Positions 21,570 to 33,889 of a DNA stretch of 64,000 nucleotides are shown piece after piece (positions within the stretch are counted from its first letter, which is position 1; every line of letters starts with the position of its first letter). The notes below the pieces were generated by a model, which searched no databases, was not told where the DNA came from, and saw nothing but the letters and a program-made list of their open reading frames with translations. Source of the DNA: Eulemur rufifrons (taxonomy: Eukaryota > Chordata > Mammalia > Primates > Lemuridae); the NCBI RefSeq assembly GCF_041146395.1, contig NC_090989.1, positions 51,796,501-51,860,500 on the forward strand. The letters run 5' to 3'. The translations under genes and the position numbers were made by a program.

Positions 21570-21690
21570 GATTAAGTGGCTTAACTTCTTAATTCCAAGT
21601 GACTTATTTGGAAACTAAGATTGAGCACAGTAACATACACCTCACAGGGTTTTTGTGAAAACTAATTGGGTAAATATATCTGATTTTATT
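21570..21690 (+). repeat. MIR SINE fragment
   Basis: 'ggcttaacttcttaattcc', 'ggaaactaagattgagc' and 'cacctcacagggtttttgtg' follow the order of the MIR right half. Diverged copy. Confidence 0.5.
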
Positions 21691-21944
21691 TTATAAACCA
21701 CAAAAATCTTTTAAAAAGTCAGTCATTTGTCACATGTGGCCCTCACTATGTAACAGACTACCCATATTATTGTTATTAAGTGAACTTATAACTCATCAAA
21801 TAAAATTTTGAAATTTGCTTTTGGTTTTGTGTGTAATCATGTCTTTCTATTTGATCCCTATGCCATTTAGAGATGGACAGTTAAATAATATTCCCTCGAT
21901 CCCCTTAATATCTCAATCCAAAGTTTCAAGCATAAATCACGTGT

Positions 21945-22125
21945 CCTTATTGTGCTTGAACATAAGAATCTCTTCAGTTGCTTGTTATGTGAATAACGTT
22001 TTCTAGGGTTTTCTCTGGAGATTCAGATTCAGTAGGGGCCCAGACAAATATACTTTTAACAAGCACCCAGAGGGAATCTATGCACAATAATATTTGCAAA
22101 GCAATGGCTTAAAGTGTGAGCTATA
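21945..22125 (+). mobile_element. MER5A-like hAT MITE
   Basis: Blocks 'cttgaacataagaatctc', 'agattcagattcagtaggg' and 'aacaagcacccagagg' are the signature order of MER5A, a short non-autonomous hAT-Charlie element, ending in 'taaagtgtgagctataaacg'. It is eroded, with no visible 8-bp duplication. Confidence 0.6.
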
Positions 22126-23341
22126 AACGGTTCTCTAACAAGAGTCACAAATTCATCCAGTGCTAATGACAAAAGATAAAAAGTTATAATCCAGTAATAA
22201 ACTGTCCCAAATGTGTCTAAAGTCATCTGTTTTCATATTCTCATCCCAATAAAGAATAAGTCACGGTGCTTAGAAGAAACTATTTTCAAGTCTCTAGTCT
22301 GTGTTCCATGTGTGTTAGTCCAGGTAGTTGAGACTAAATCCTATTTCTCAAGACTTGAAAATAAGAAACATTTTCCTCCTTTGTGACAATCTATTCCAAT
22401 ATTTTTTTTCAACTGTCCGAAAGATCTATTTTGTATCTGGCATAAATACTTTGATACATAATAATTTGATTAACAGCACACATTAAGCACACATAATTTG
22501 ATTGTTAACAGATTAGCATTACCACCGAAATGCAAACAATTTTATCTTAAATCTTAAGTAAGCTCCTACAATATCCCAAAAATTATAAATTACCTTTTAC
22601 ATACAAAAGCTTATTTCCTGCTAAGAGGGGCCAAAAAGTTCAAAGAAAAGAAAAAAAAAACTTGTAACCCTACATCCACCTAAAAATCTGTGAAATATGC
22701 TGTCAGTAATATACATATGGAGGCAGGAAGGATATGTATTCCAAGAGGCACATGATTAGCATGAATGCATCATGTTCAGACCTTCAGTAAGACAGCATAG
22801 CCAGGAGGGCCTAGAAAAATTATGCAGCTGTTTCCAAGATGTTTTTATTTACAATTCAGGGACAGTGCACTTTGCCAAAAAATGTCAGCGGAAGGTACAC
22901 ATTCATCTGCAAGATTGCCTTAAGGTACTGTCTGCAACAGTGATCACTAATGAATATGCCAAAACATTTTTTAAGGTTCAAGGGTTTTCGGATAGGCTAG
23001 TGACAACTTTCACTGCATTTGCTCTTAAGGACTTACTTGGAAGGCTAGAGCCACTGACATGGTGCCAGTCTTGCTGGCACAAGAAGAAAACTGCCTTGAT
23101 TGTGTTCTCGTCCTGCTGAAAAGCTTAGCAGTTGTATTCAGACCCTTTCCCAATAGCAGCCTCTTCAATGGTTTGGCATGAACCAGCCATTCTGACTGTT
23201 TAAATCTTAGACTGATGAAAAGTGGAAAATAGACTGACTTATCATTAGGACACGTAGAAATGGTAGGCAACATTAAAATTAAAAATATTAGTGCGCATGC
23301 ACATGTGAAATTTCATTGTGGGATTTTGGTTACTGAATATT
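22126..23341. other. Non-coding stretch; 115-codon open frame of unknown meaning
   Basis: Mostly AT-rich. An open frame at 22772-23119 (+) encodes 115 residues with six cysteines and no motif I recognise; an overlapping minus frame at 23025-23273 is also unrecognised. There is no splice context or codon bias argument for either, and I do not call a gene. The block 22760-23270 has a higher GC content than its flanks and may be an unlisted repeat or conserved non-coding DNA. Confidence 0.35.
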
Positions 23342-23724
23342 TGGTCTGTATTTATTTTATTTATTTATTTATTTATTTTGTTGAGACAGAGACCTGCTCT
23401 GTTTCCTGGGCTAGAATAAGTGCTCCGAAGTGTCAGCCTAGCGCACTGCAACCTCAAACTCCTGGGCTCAAGCAATCCTTCTGCCTCAGCCTCCTGAGTA
23501 GCTGGGACTACAGGTCAGCGCCACTACGCCCGGCTAAGTTTTTGTTTCTATTTTTAGTTGCCCAGCTAAAGCTAAGTTTTTTTTTTTTATTTTTAATAGA
23601 GACTGAATCTCACTCTTGCTCAGGCTGGTCTCAAACTCCTGACCTCAAGCGATCCTCCTGCCTCAGCCTCCCAGAGTGCCAGGATTACAGGTGTGAGCCA
23701 CCACACCCAGCCTGGTCTGTATTT
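23342..23724 (-). mobile_element. Alu SINE with target-site duplication
   Basis: Complement of a dimeric Alu: (ATTT)n-containing tail at 23354-23380, 'cctcagcctcctgagtagct', linker with 'tttctatttttagttgccc', 'cctcagcctcccagagtgcc', ending 'ccaccacacccagcc'. Flanked by 'tggtctgtattt' at 23342 and 23713. The plus-strand open frame at 23260-23727 is antisense Alu text. Confidence 0.93.
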
Positions 23725-24845
23725 TAATTGTAAATCTTTTATACAGTTAGATCTAGAAATTGACCGTACAGACATTGAAAGATCCATGATTGTGGCCAGT
23801 ATAGCTGATTCATTTTTTAAAAACGGTTTTGTATTATGGCATATAAAGCACATATGAAAAGTGCAAAATAGAAGCATACAGCTCAATGAATTATCACAAA
23901 GCAAATTCCTGTGTAACTATCATCAGGTCAACAAAGATAATTGCTAATCCTTCATGTCCTCTCACAACCACTGCTCTTTCCCATCTCCTCAAAGGAAACC
24001 ACTACCCTGCCTCCTAACACTATACCTTAGTCTTGTAAAACTCGAGATCAATGAAATTATAAGTATATATTATACATTTCTATGTATCTGGCTCTTCCCC
24101 CAACACTGTAATTGTGAGATTCGTCTTTGTTGTTGAGTGTGGTGGTCCTTCATTTCTATTTCTGTATAGCATTTCAGTTTATGAATAAAACACATTTATT
24201 TATCTATTCTGTTATTTGATGGATATTTATGTTTTTGCTGTTCCTCAACGGAAAAACTATTATGCATGATGATGCTATGAATATTCATGTATGTATCTTC
24301 TGGGGCATATATACATATTTTTCTGCTGGATATTCCTAGGAGTAAAATTGTTGGATTATAGCATATGCAAAAGATCAGCTTTAAGAGATACTCCTAAGTA
24401 TTTTTCCAAAGTGGTTTCACCAATTTGTATTCCTACCAACAGCATAGGAGGATTCCCATTTCTCCACATTCTCAGAAAACCCAATGATGTTGCCTGTTAG
24501 AATTTTAGTCATTCTGATGAATGTGTAGTGGTTCCTAAAGTGCCTTTCTCTAATCACCAATGAAGTTGAGTTCCTTTTAATATGTTCATGTAGTCATTAT
24601 TTGGATATTCTCTTTTGTGAACTTCCTATTCACATATTTTACCTATTTTTCTATTAGGTTGTCTGTCTTTATCTTATTGATTTGTAGCATTTTTTTTTTT
24701 TTCGAGCTATGCATTCTTTGCTGGTTACGTGTATTTAAAATACATTCACTCTCTGGCTTACCTTTTCACTTGCTTGTGGTGTTTTTTATTAACAGATGTT
24801 TTTAATGTTAAAATAGTCCAATGTATCAATCTTTCCTTAATGGTT

Positions 24846-24873
24846 TGTGTGTGTGTGTGTGTGTGTGTGTGTC
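24846..24873. repeat. (TG)n microsatellite
   Basis: About thirteen uninterrupted TG units inside the old L1. Confidence 0.95.
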
Positions 24874-25684
24874 TTCTTTAACTCCTCCAAGGTCATGAAT
24901 TATTCTCCTGTATTAACTTCTAGAAATTTCATTGACTTGCCTCTCAATTTATGTATATTATGTGAGATAGGGTTAATTTCATATTTTTTTTTTACAATCT
25001 ATTTAAACAAGAACCATCTATTGAAAAGACAGTTCTTATCTCATTTCTCTGTGCATTTCTTTTCTCTTAAATCAAGTGTCCTTCCAAACATAATTGCAAT
25101 TCTGGGCTCTCAAATTTCTTCCACATGTCCATTTGCCTGTCCTTGCGCCAATTCCATACTTTCCTATTAGTATAGCTTTATCATACATTCTGATATCTGG
25201 TAGAGCAAGTCTTGCCACTGTTTTTTATCAATAGTGCTTTGGTTATACTAGCATTTTGTATTTTTTTAACTTATATAATCAGTTTGTCAATTTCTAAAAA
25301 AAAAAACTGTTGAAACTTTTATTACGATTGCACTAGATCTATAAGCCATTGGTGTAGAATAGACAACTTTAAAATACTCAGTCTAAAGATACATAAACAT
25401 GATTTATCCCACTGATTACTTGTCTTTTCTTCAATTTCTCCCACTACTTTTTACTGTAGAGCTCTAGAGTTTTAATGTAATGGTCTCTCCTATTTTTACA
25501 ATTATTTCTATGATTTGGTATTTTTTGATGCTAATGTATATGGTAACTATTTTATTGTATTGTTTCTACATATGTGTTACTTTTATCTATAAATACCATG
25601 ATGTTTTTCTATTAAACTTACATCTAGTAAGTTTGCTGTATGGATTTATGAATTCTAGCAAATTATCTTATGAATTTTCTACAT

Positions 25685-25800
25685 ATAATCATATAATCTA
25701 CAATAATAGTCTACAATACAATATACATATACATAATACAATCTACATAATAATCTACAATACAATACATATAATCTACAATAATCATATAATCTATGAG
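25685..25800. repeat. Degenerate 'ataatctaca' minisatellite
   Basis: Units of the type 'ataatctacaata' and 'atacaatctacata' recur at about 10-17 bp intervals in variable order. It looks like local expansion of an L1 ORF2 sequence by slippage. The same units make the repetitive peptides seen in both strands here. Confidence 0.8.
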
Positions 25801-26094
25801 TAATGACAGTTTCATTTCTTCTTTTCTTCTTTTCTATTTTATTTTTATATTCTTTGCCTAATTTCACTGGCAAGGACCTCCAGGATAATAACAGACATCC
25901 TTTTGCCCTTATCATTTTGAAAGGAAAAACTTTCAAAATGTCACCATTAGGTTGATAGTTGTTGTAGAACTTTTAAAAATCTACTTTATAAACAAATGTT
26001 TTACTTTACCAAATGCTTTTTTAGAATCCACTGAGATAATTATAAAATGTTCTTTTTTGTTTTGTTAGTGTAGCCAAATATATTAGTTCTTTTT

Positions 26095-26575
26095 TCAATA
26101 ATGTATTTTTAACAATTTTATTGAGATATAATGTACATACCATAAAATTCACCCATTTAAAGTATACAGTTCAATGGTTCTTAGTATATTTACAGAATCA
26201 TGTGACCATTACCATAATATAATTTTAGAACATTTTTATCACCCCAATGAGAAGCCTCATATCCATTAGCATTCACTCCTCACTCTCACCTGCCCAGCTC
26301 TAAACAACCACTATTCTACTTTCTATCTCTATAGAGTTTCCAATTCAGGTCACTTCAGATAAATAGAATCATGTAATATGTAGTCTTCTGTGACTGGCTT
26401 CTTTAATTCAGCATAATTTTTTGAGGTTTACCCACGTTATAGCATGTATCTATGCTTTTTTATTACAGAATAGTACTTCATTTCATGGACATAACTCATT
26501 TTGTTTATACATTCATCAGTTGATGGACATTTCAATTGTCTTTACTTTTTGCTAGAAACATAAGAAACTGATTCC
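26095..26575 (-). mobile_element. L1M 3'-end fragment
   Basis: The plus strand starts 'ttttattgagatataatgta' and continues 'ccataaaattcacccattta', 'aaagcctcatatccatta'-like text, 'atagaatcatgtaatatgta' and 'atcagttgatggacattt', the standard complement of old L1 3' ends. It is probably a separate insertion from the L1 just to its left, since the ends do not continue. Confidence 0.75.
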
Positions 26576-26649
26576 TGTTGGGAACCTCTGATATACAGAA
26601 AAACTAATTAACTTCTGTATATTTTTAAGCCAAAAAACAAAGCAATTTT

Positions 26650-27014
26650 CTCATTGGATTTCTCTCTCTTTTTTTTTTTTTTTTAAACAGAGTCTCACTC
26701 TGTTGCCCGGGCTAGAGTGCCATGGAGTCAGCCTAGCTCACAGCAACCTCAAACTCTTGGGCTCAAGCGATCCTACTGCCTCAGCCTCCCAAGTAGGTGG
26801 CGCTACAGGCATGTGTCACCATGCCCGGCTAATTTTTTCTATATATATTTTTAGTTGTCCGGTTAATTTCTTTCTATATTTTTAGTAGAGACAGGGTCTC
26901 GCTCTTGCTCAGGCTGGTCTCGAACTCCTGACCTCGAGCGATCCTCCCGCCTAGGCCTCCCAGAGGGCTGGGATTACAGGCGTGAGCTACTGCGTCCGGC
27001 CTCATTGGCTTTCT
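26650..27014 (-). mobile_element. Alu SINE with imperfect target duplication
   Basis: Complement of a dimeric Alu at 26665-27000: T-run, 'gagtctcactctgttgcccg', 'cctcagcctcccaagtaggt', the two-step linker ('ctatatatatttttagttgt', 'ggttaatttctttcta'), and 'ggattacaggcgtgagctac'. Flanks 'tcattggatttct' and 'tcattggctttct' differ at one base. Confidence 0.92.
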
Positions 27015-27656
27015 TAATTTCAATATAAATTATTTTCTTATCATATTTTTCTGAGTTTTCTTTTCTTTCTCTTCTCTTTTTTATTTTTCCCGCCTTCTGT
27101 CAGACTGACTAAATTTTCTTTTCTTTCTGCTACTCCTTTCTGTTATTGATCTGGATGTTCCACATTATATTCCTGTGTGTGTGTGAATGGTTGCCTTCCA
27201 ATTTGTAAGCCACATACTCAATTTTTTCTAATAAATTCTACAACATTTCTATCCTTCTCTCAACTCTGACAACATTCTTAGCATATCTGAACTACCCAAC
27301 AAGGGACACACCTTCTTATTTTGGTTGAATTTAATTTAGTCTATTTTAAAAACACTCAAAAATTATTACTTTCCATATTTCACTATCAGACTATGCCTCT
27401 TTCCTACAGAATTCAAGAACTTCATATATATGTTTCTTGCTCTTTATATAAAGACTATAATACTAAATTCCAAAAAGGAAAAGACCTATCAGGAAATTTT
27501 CACCTCAAGTTATAGGCTCCTTCAAGCATATGTACCAGTCATGAAACCCAATACAAAACAAATGTTCAAAGTTCAGCAGAATTTCTACCGTTATCAAAAT
27601 TTGAGCACATGGATGCTCTGAGGAAAATATTTCATTGGACATTTTACAGCATGCAA
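27015..27656. other. AT-rich non-coding stretch
   Basis: T- and C-rich at first, then AT-rich. Open frames at 27321-27621 are short and unrecognised. No repeat named. Confidence 0.4.
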
Positions 27657-27993
27657 TAATGATAACAGCTAATGTTTATTTAGGACATACCTAGTGCCAG
27701 CCACTGTTTTATTGCTCTAATAAATACATACATATATAATGTAATCTTCACGACAACCCTATGAAATAGGTACTACTATAGTATTACTATTATTATATAT
27801 TATGTTATTATTTTACTATCATATTATATCACCATTATATTATTTCCATTATATTATTATATAGTTTCCATGGGGAAACTAGTACAGGGAGTTTGTAAAT
27901 TGCCCAAGGCCGCTTAGTTTGTAAGTGACAGAGATGGAATGTGAACCTGGGCAATGTGACTCTAAAATCCATGTTCTTAAACTACCCTCTGGC
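27657..27993 (-). repeat. MIR SINE interrupted by a TTA/TAT expansion
   Basis: Complement of MIR: 'taatgtttatttaggacata', 'agtgccagccactg', 'aatcttcacgacaaccctat', then after the interruption 'ggggaaactagtacagggag', 'ttgcccaaggccgcttag' and 'gtgaacctgggcaatgtgac'. The two halves are collinear parts of one MIR, separated by about 95 bp of TTA-rich repeat at 27775-27870 that grew in the position of the usual 'attattattatcc' box. Confidence 0.85.
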
Positions 27994-30572
27994 ACATTAC
28001 CTAAGGAATGACTGACAAAAGTCTATTCCACCTATAACATTTCACTCATTAGCAGCACATGTTTGAAAGAGGAATGTATGAATATCAGTACTAGTATTTC
28101 TCATAATGGCTTATAATGGCTAATTGAATCAGAAAGTAGACATCAGAGAGACAAGGCCAATCTTGAAGAAGCATTTTAATTTTAAAACCTTGGTATTGAG
28201 GCTTTGTACTGCATTTAGAAATTTCATTGTTTAGATCTTCAAACATTAAATTCAAATTTAATGTTATATTTAGACATTCCTTTCTTCAAACTTTCAAACA
28301 TTACATTACCCCAAAATACAGCTTTTGTAATCAAGAAGCCACAAAAATAAATGCTCTAGAGTTGGCAAGCTTAACTGTAACAAATAGTAAGAAAATTAAA
28401 AATCTAGTTTTATGTAACCCCACACCTGCTCCAGGATCATGCACATACCACTCCAATTTGGACTACCTGAACATTCCCCATCACAGGTATTGATCTCCTT
28501 GAAGGAGTGTAACCCCTTATTCCTAAATTCTCACATGCACCATACTGATGAAATAGGTTTCTATGCGGTAAGAAAGCCAAGTAACCGGCAGTGCTAAATA
28601 GGAGACCCAAGTACTCAAATAACCCCAGCTCCAGCTTGATTTGACAGCCTCACTCTCCACACAGTAATGTGAAATTCAACTCAAACTCAGCCACCTCCAT
28701 GGGAAGCTTCTAACTACACTATTTCCCCCAATTCTGTCTGCTCTCTGGATCCATTCAGCTCTCTGATGACATATCGGTCTTATAGTTTCAGATCCATGGA
28801 GACCCAGGGAGATCAAGTATTGTCAAAGAAATTAGGAATGTCAAGAAAACACACACTTGAGCTCCTCTAGGTAAAATAACAGAAAATGAACAAAAGGAGA
28901 AGGTTCAATTGTGTAGAGCAATCTGCATCTGAGAGGTTGTGACTCCATTTGTGTGTATACCTTTCTATTCTTCAGCCTTCCAATTTAAAACAGCACCATT
29001 TCCAGCCAATATGCTTGAAGAAAAACTCATGCAGTGATTTAAAATAATTTCCAGATATATTTATTGCTCTAAAATATTTAAAGATATTTATTTTCTTTCT
29101 TGTAGAATATTAAATCTCTATTTTATGTACAATCGGATATTCAGATACATTTTGTTGCAGGTTTGGCATAATTTTGAATATTCATATTACCTGACAAGCC
29201 ACTTATTAGAGCTTTCATAAAAATGTTTTTTAATCTCCTACACAACAGTATAAATCCCAAGTCTTTTATATGAATTCACTAAAGTTGTATTCAAATAGAA
29301 TAATTATCCTTAAGCATATATGTTTAGAATATATATTTTTATGTATTAAAGCTGGTACATTCTGATTGCCTTTATTTTGATGGTGAGTTATGAATCCTCT
29401 ACAGTTAAGAGGAAATGTGTTTTCAAGCCCCAAAGCCAGAAATCTTTTTAAAACATATTGAAAATGAAGTCCAATTTCCCAGATCTATCTAGTATACAGT
29501 ACTTTGTAAAATAAATACTCCAAAGTGGTTTGACTTCGTAATAGCAATTGTTTAAAAACTGCCCCAAGGTTAGACCTGGCATTGCATGTTTTGTCTGGTG
29601 GCCAATTATTATGGTCCCATTAATGCTCCAAAACACTGTCTATAATGGAAATGCCAACTTAGCTGTAGACATTTGAATGAAATATTGCAAATAAAGTATC
29701 TAGTTGATGTGCAGTTTCTCCTATGAAAGTCAATGATTTCTATTTGCCAATAGATTTTGAAAACATATATGAGCAACAAGATTGATATAAATGCTTAGGG
29801 ACTACAACTAAAAGTATTATTAACTTCCTTATAATCCAATCTTTCATTATATGGTTGCATTTGGTGACTAGTTCATTATGAGTTACCTCAGAAAGTAACA
29901 CAGCTTCCCTAACTCAGTGACATATAATATACTATAATTATTTTTCAAGGGCTTTTGTACATTTACTGTGTGATACTTTGGTGGACATTTTAAACTATAA
30001 TTTATAAAGGAAGTAGAATTTGAAACAGTTCATCTAATGAGGAAAAGTGGGAATGCCAAGAGCACCGTGATGTCACAAGCCTACTGACCCACTCCAAATG
30101 CTGACCAGTGAAAAGAGTGTATCCTGGCACCTTCCCCAACAGTCCCTTCCCCAGAGCCAAGGCAAAAGAAACAGGAAGATTTCTGGGGAAACAACATCCT
30201 ATGTAACTTAAGCTTGCCTCTTCTAATGCTCATTCTGTCTGTTCCAACAGTGACAAGATCAAACTGTATATGTGCATGGAAAGTATCTAAATAATACCAG
30301 TAAGTCAGGAGAACTCTTTCGTTTATATTTGTTGTAATCAAAGTGCATAGGCTTAAAATTCTGGGGTGTCATATACCTAATATAGGATTGCTATGTGCTA
30401 CAAACTGTCACATAAAGAAACAGCATTAACCTGAATTTTTAACTCTTCCCTGGAAACATTCTTTCTGTGTAGAACATGATTGAAATCAAGTTATCATTTC
30501 TTCCTCCAAAAAATGTCAATCAAGAAGAATTTAGTCAGCATGAAATATATTCTAGTTACTGTGGAGGTTTAA
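27994..30572. other. 2.6-kb AT-rich stretch, no repeat recognised
   Basis: The longest interval without a confident repeat call. Short open frames (28227-28493, 29448-29636, 30081-30341) have no recognisable family. I see no exon-like open frame with splice sites that would justify a gene call. Confidence 0.4.
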
Positions 30573-30932
30573 AAAAGAGTAAAATGTACCGTGGGTGGTG
30601 GCTCATGCCTATAATCCTAGCACTCTGGGAGGCCGAGGCAGGCGGATCGTTTGAGCTCCGGAGTTTGAAACCAGCCTGAGCAAGAGCGAGACCCCGTCTC
30701 TACTAAAAAATAGAAAGAAATTAGCTGGACAACTAAAAATATATAGAAAAAAATAGCTGGGCATGGTGGTACAGGCCTGTAGTCCCAGCTACTTGGGAGG
30801 CTGAGGCAGTAGGATTGCTTGAGCCCAGGAGTTTGAGGTTGCTGTGAGCTAGGCTTGATACCACAGCACTCTAACCAGGGTGACAGAGCAGGACTCTGCC
30901 TCAAAAAAAAAAAAAAGAAAAGAGTAAAATGT
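30573..30932 (+). mobile_element. Alu SINE with 15-bp target duplication
   Basis: Dimeric Alu at 30588-30917: 'ggctcatgcctataatccta', lemur-type linker 'gaaagaaattagctggacaa', second half 'gcatggtggtacaggcctgt', A-tail. Exact 15-mer 'aaaagagtaaaatgt' at 30573-30587 and 30918-30932. Confidence 0.96.
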
Positions 30933-31234
30933 GTGATCTCTATCACTAAAGAATCACATCTAGTTGGTTAAAAAATACAAAAGTAATTAGAAAATAAATA
31001 AAGTCAGTGTATTGAGACATAAAGAATGTTTTCAAACTATACTTGCTATAGGAATTTAGAAAGGAATGGAAGACTTTGGTCCTAGACTATTATTGGAGGA
31101 ACCATAAATGTTAGATTCATTAGTACAAATCCCAGAAGATAATGTATGTGGAGGGGAGACAGTTTGGGAAATGGTACAGAATGGCAATGTGTATGCAGGA
31201 GAGAGGCACTAACTAATGTTATTGAAGTAGACAG

Positions 31235-31330
31235 CTTCAGCAATAAGATGTTTAAGATAGTTTCTAGTTGATAGTGTCAGATGTCACATAAGAATCTGTA
31301 GGGACAAACCAACCACCAAAAGGATTGAAA
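31235..31330 (-). repeat. Possible L2 fragment
   Basis: 'ttctagttgatagtgtcaga' followed by 'agaatctgtagggac' faintly resembles antisense L2 text similar to 51960-52160. Weak. Confidence 0.3.
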
Positions 31331-31444
31331 TAGGAAAATGGCAAACTGAACTTTGTAGTAGATTAATCTGGAGGCAGAGGTAAAAAGAGTATTCAGAAAC
31401 TAATGATTCCACTGGGCACTTTAAATGTGTACAACACTGGAAAA

Positions 31445-31680
31445 GAGGGCAGGCTCTGACATGAGTATGGCTGGGCTGGACTCCTAGCTCCTGCGTTTAC
31501 CAGCTCTGTGATCCCGGACAGATTTCTGGTGCTATGGTTTTCTCATCTAAAATTTTAGCATAATGAAGTATCTAGTTCACCAGGTTATTGTGAAAATAAA
31601 ATGGATTAATACAGGTTAAAAGCTTAAAATGAATTTGGACCAACATAACCACTCAATAAAAGATCACTATTATTAAGAAT
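31445..31680 (+). repeat. MIR SINE
   Basis: 'caggctctgacatgagta', 'tttaccagctctgtgatccc', 'gttttctcatctaaaatttt', 'ccaggttattgtgaaaataa' and 'ccactcaataaaagat' follow the full MIR order on the plus strand. Confidence 0.75.
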
Positions 31681-33159
31681 TACATGTATATGTTTCATAT
31701 TCCCATATATACAATTCTTTACAATAATTTCCTATCTCTAAAAATTATCATCTTCAGGACAGAAATTATGAATTTTTCAAAACTATATCCACAGCAGTTT
31801 GCAAGGTGTAAGTCATAGATAAGCACACATGCAATAAATATATCCTGAAAAAAAAAAACAATACAGAGAGGGAGGGGTGGGTAGATACTGGATATTTATT
31901 ATTAAGCTCTCAAGAGAAAAGCTCATGAAGGGAACGAGATTGCATCAACTCTGTTCTAGTCTCCTCAAGAAATGCATTCAGCCAATGTTTACAATGTGTC
32001 CCAAGGAAATGTTGGAAAATTCCTGAAATTAGGCACAAGAGCCAACTGATAATCATGCTTGGTCTCCCCAAACACAGGAAATGTAAGACGAGTCAGTAAA
32101 GCTGGGAAGATCAACTGGGAAGAGGGTTCTTCAAAGAGAGAAGAAACTTGAATCTTCCAAATATATACATATATATATATATGAAAGCAGAGACACAGAG
32201 GTTTACATGTGAGAGAGAGGATTAATGGGGACAGTTAGTTAATAAGAGAAGAGAAGAGAGACTTCACCTCCTCCTCCACAAAGGTTAGAGTTGTGCTCTG
32301 TGTGACCCATGTATTTCAGAGCAAATGTGATCAAACAGCAGATAGCTATGGATGCATCTAGATTAGAAAGCAGGCCTGTTAGGTGAAAACAACAAGCACA
32401 TGAAAATTAGGAGGAGCAGCACAGGTGAGAAGGAGCTCGCCTCCGAAAAGCTCTTTGCACTCAGGATCTTACTGTTCAAACCTTCAGTTACTGGAATAAG
32501 GAAAAAGCAATTGAAAACTTAAGGAGCTTTGCAGGGGGGCTGGTCAGCCTGATGTGCCAATGGCTTAAATTTAGTAAATTTTGATTACTTCTGATTCAAC
32601 TTCTTAGAACTTAGGGTGAGAGTTCTTACAAGACAATGCATGAAAACAAAAGAATGGTGAGTGATTCAGTGTAAAAGAACTTTGCAGTAAAATCTCAAAC
32701 TAGAAACAATTCCTAAGAATTTTTAATACTGAACTTCTGGAGCAGCATTGATTAGCCCAGAGATTACCTATGTATACAATGTGACAAATATGTCATGGAA
32801 ATTATGTTGGAAAGACATAACTGAGCCAGCAATCTAATCATTACATAGATGCTGCAAATTATGGCCTCATGGGCACTGTATTTGCAGTTGGTTCCCTAAG
32901 GAGGTAAGAGAGTCTCTGGTGGTGATGGGCTGGTTGGGAAGAGAGAAGTTTGAACATGTCCTTGTTTATATTCTTCAATGTCATTTCCTCAATGAGGCTT
33001 TCCCAAGCACTGCTATAGAAAACAGATGCCCAGCACTTGCTCTCTATCACAGAATGTATGTATGCATAAATTTATAAAGTTTACTTTTTTTTACTTGTTT
33101 ACTTTCTTTTTCATCAAATGGAATATAAGTTTATGAGACAGAGCATAATAACTATTTTG
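31681..33159. other. Non-coding stretch with a short (TA)n tract
   Basis: No gene or named repeat. A (TA)n-rich patch is at 32160-32182 and a GA-rich patch at 32210-32255. Confidence 0.4.
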
Positions 33160-33360
33160 AGAGGCAGTAGAGCATAATGATTAAGAGCACAGATTTGAGG
33201 GTAAACATGCTGAGTATGAATGTTAGCTCTGCCATGTACTAGAATGATAGCCTTAAGCATACTGTTTAACCTCCCTATGTCTCCTCACCTGTAAAATAAT
33301 GATAATAATAGGACTGATGCATCTTCAAATACATAATAACAAGGATCTATCGGTAGATAC
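33160..33360 (+). repeat. MIR SINE
   Basis: Near-complete order: 'gcagtagagcataatgatta', 'agagcacagatttgagg', 'gttagctctgccatgtacta', 'tgtttaacctccctatgtct', 'cacctgtaaaataatgataa'. Confidence 0.85.
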
Positions 33361-33384
33361 TAATCACTAAGATGGTATGCTACT

Positions 33385-33722
33385 TACAATGATTTGACTT
33401 ACAGTTTTTCAACATCAGAATGGTGCAAAACCTATACACATTCAGTAGGAACCATACTTGAATTTTGTATTTTGATTTTTTCCCATGCTAGTGATAGGTG
33501 GTATGGTACCCTTACAGGAGATAGTCAATACTTTATTATAAAATAGGCTTGTATTAGATGATTTTGCCCAATTGTAGGCTAATGTAAGTGCTCAGAGCAC
33601 ATTTAAAGTAGGCTAAGCTAAGCTATGATATTTGGTAGGTTAGGTGTACAAAATGCATTTTCAACTTAAGATATGTTTGGGGGGCCTAACCTCATGATAA
33701 GTCAAGGAGCATCTGTATATAA
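33385..33722. mobile_element. Non-autonomous DNA transposon (MER/Tigger-like)
   Basis: Starts 'aatgatttgacttacagttt' and ends 'taagtcaaggagcatctgta'. Internal blocks 'attcagtaggaaccatactt', 'gatgattttgcccaattgta', 'ggctaagctaagctatgata' and 'gtaggttaggtgtac' belong to a familiar mammalian MER-type DNA element. It is interior-deleted or short, with no transposase. Confidence 0.65.
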
Positions 33723-33889
33723 GCATTAACTTTTATTATTAATGTTTACCGCTTTATTAAATGCCTAGAACAAGAAATGAATGAAAGATTATTCAAACAC
33801 ACATATGCACACATATACATGGAACATTATGTATTATCTTTAAGCCCAGCCCTGCATTTGGCACTGTGGGGACCAGTGTTTCTGCTGAA

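Larger units (their letters stand above)
23820..26090 (-). mobile_element. Old L1M: 3' region and ORF2 remnants
   Basis: The plus strand is the complement of an old L1. 3' UTR-like text is at 23830-24130, the ORF2 3' end near 24240-24680 ('gatatttatgtttttgctgt', 'caccaatttgtattcctacc'), and reverse-transcriptase-region text at 25180-25600 ('cattctgatatctggtagag', 'atcagtttgtcaatttct', 'actagatctataagcc') and 25980-26080. It has many indels and no intact frame. A microsatellite (25685-25800) has expanded within it. Confidence 0.7.

Noticed and set aside
23260..23727. 155-codon plus-strand frame
   Set aside because: Antisense Alu sequence; the familiar Alu-derived peptide pattern, not a gene.
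30617..30946. 109-codon minus-strand frame
   Set aside because: Antisense Alu with a poly-F run from the A-tail.
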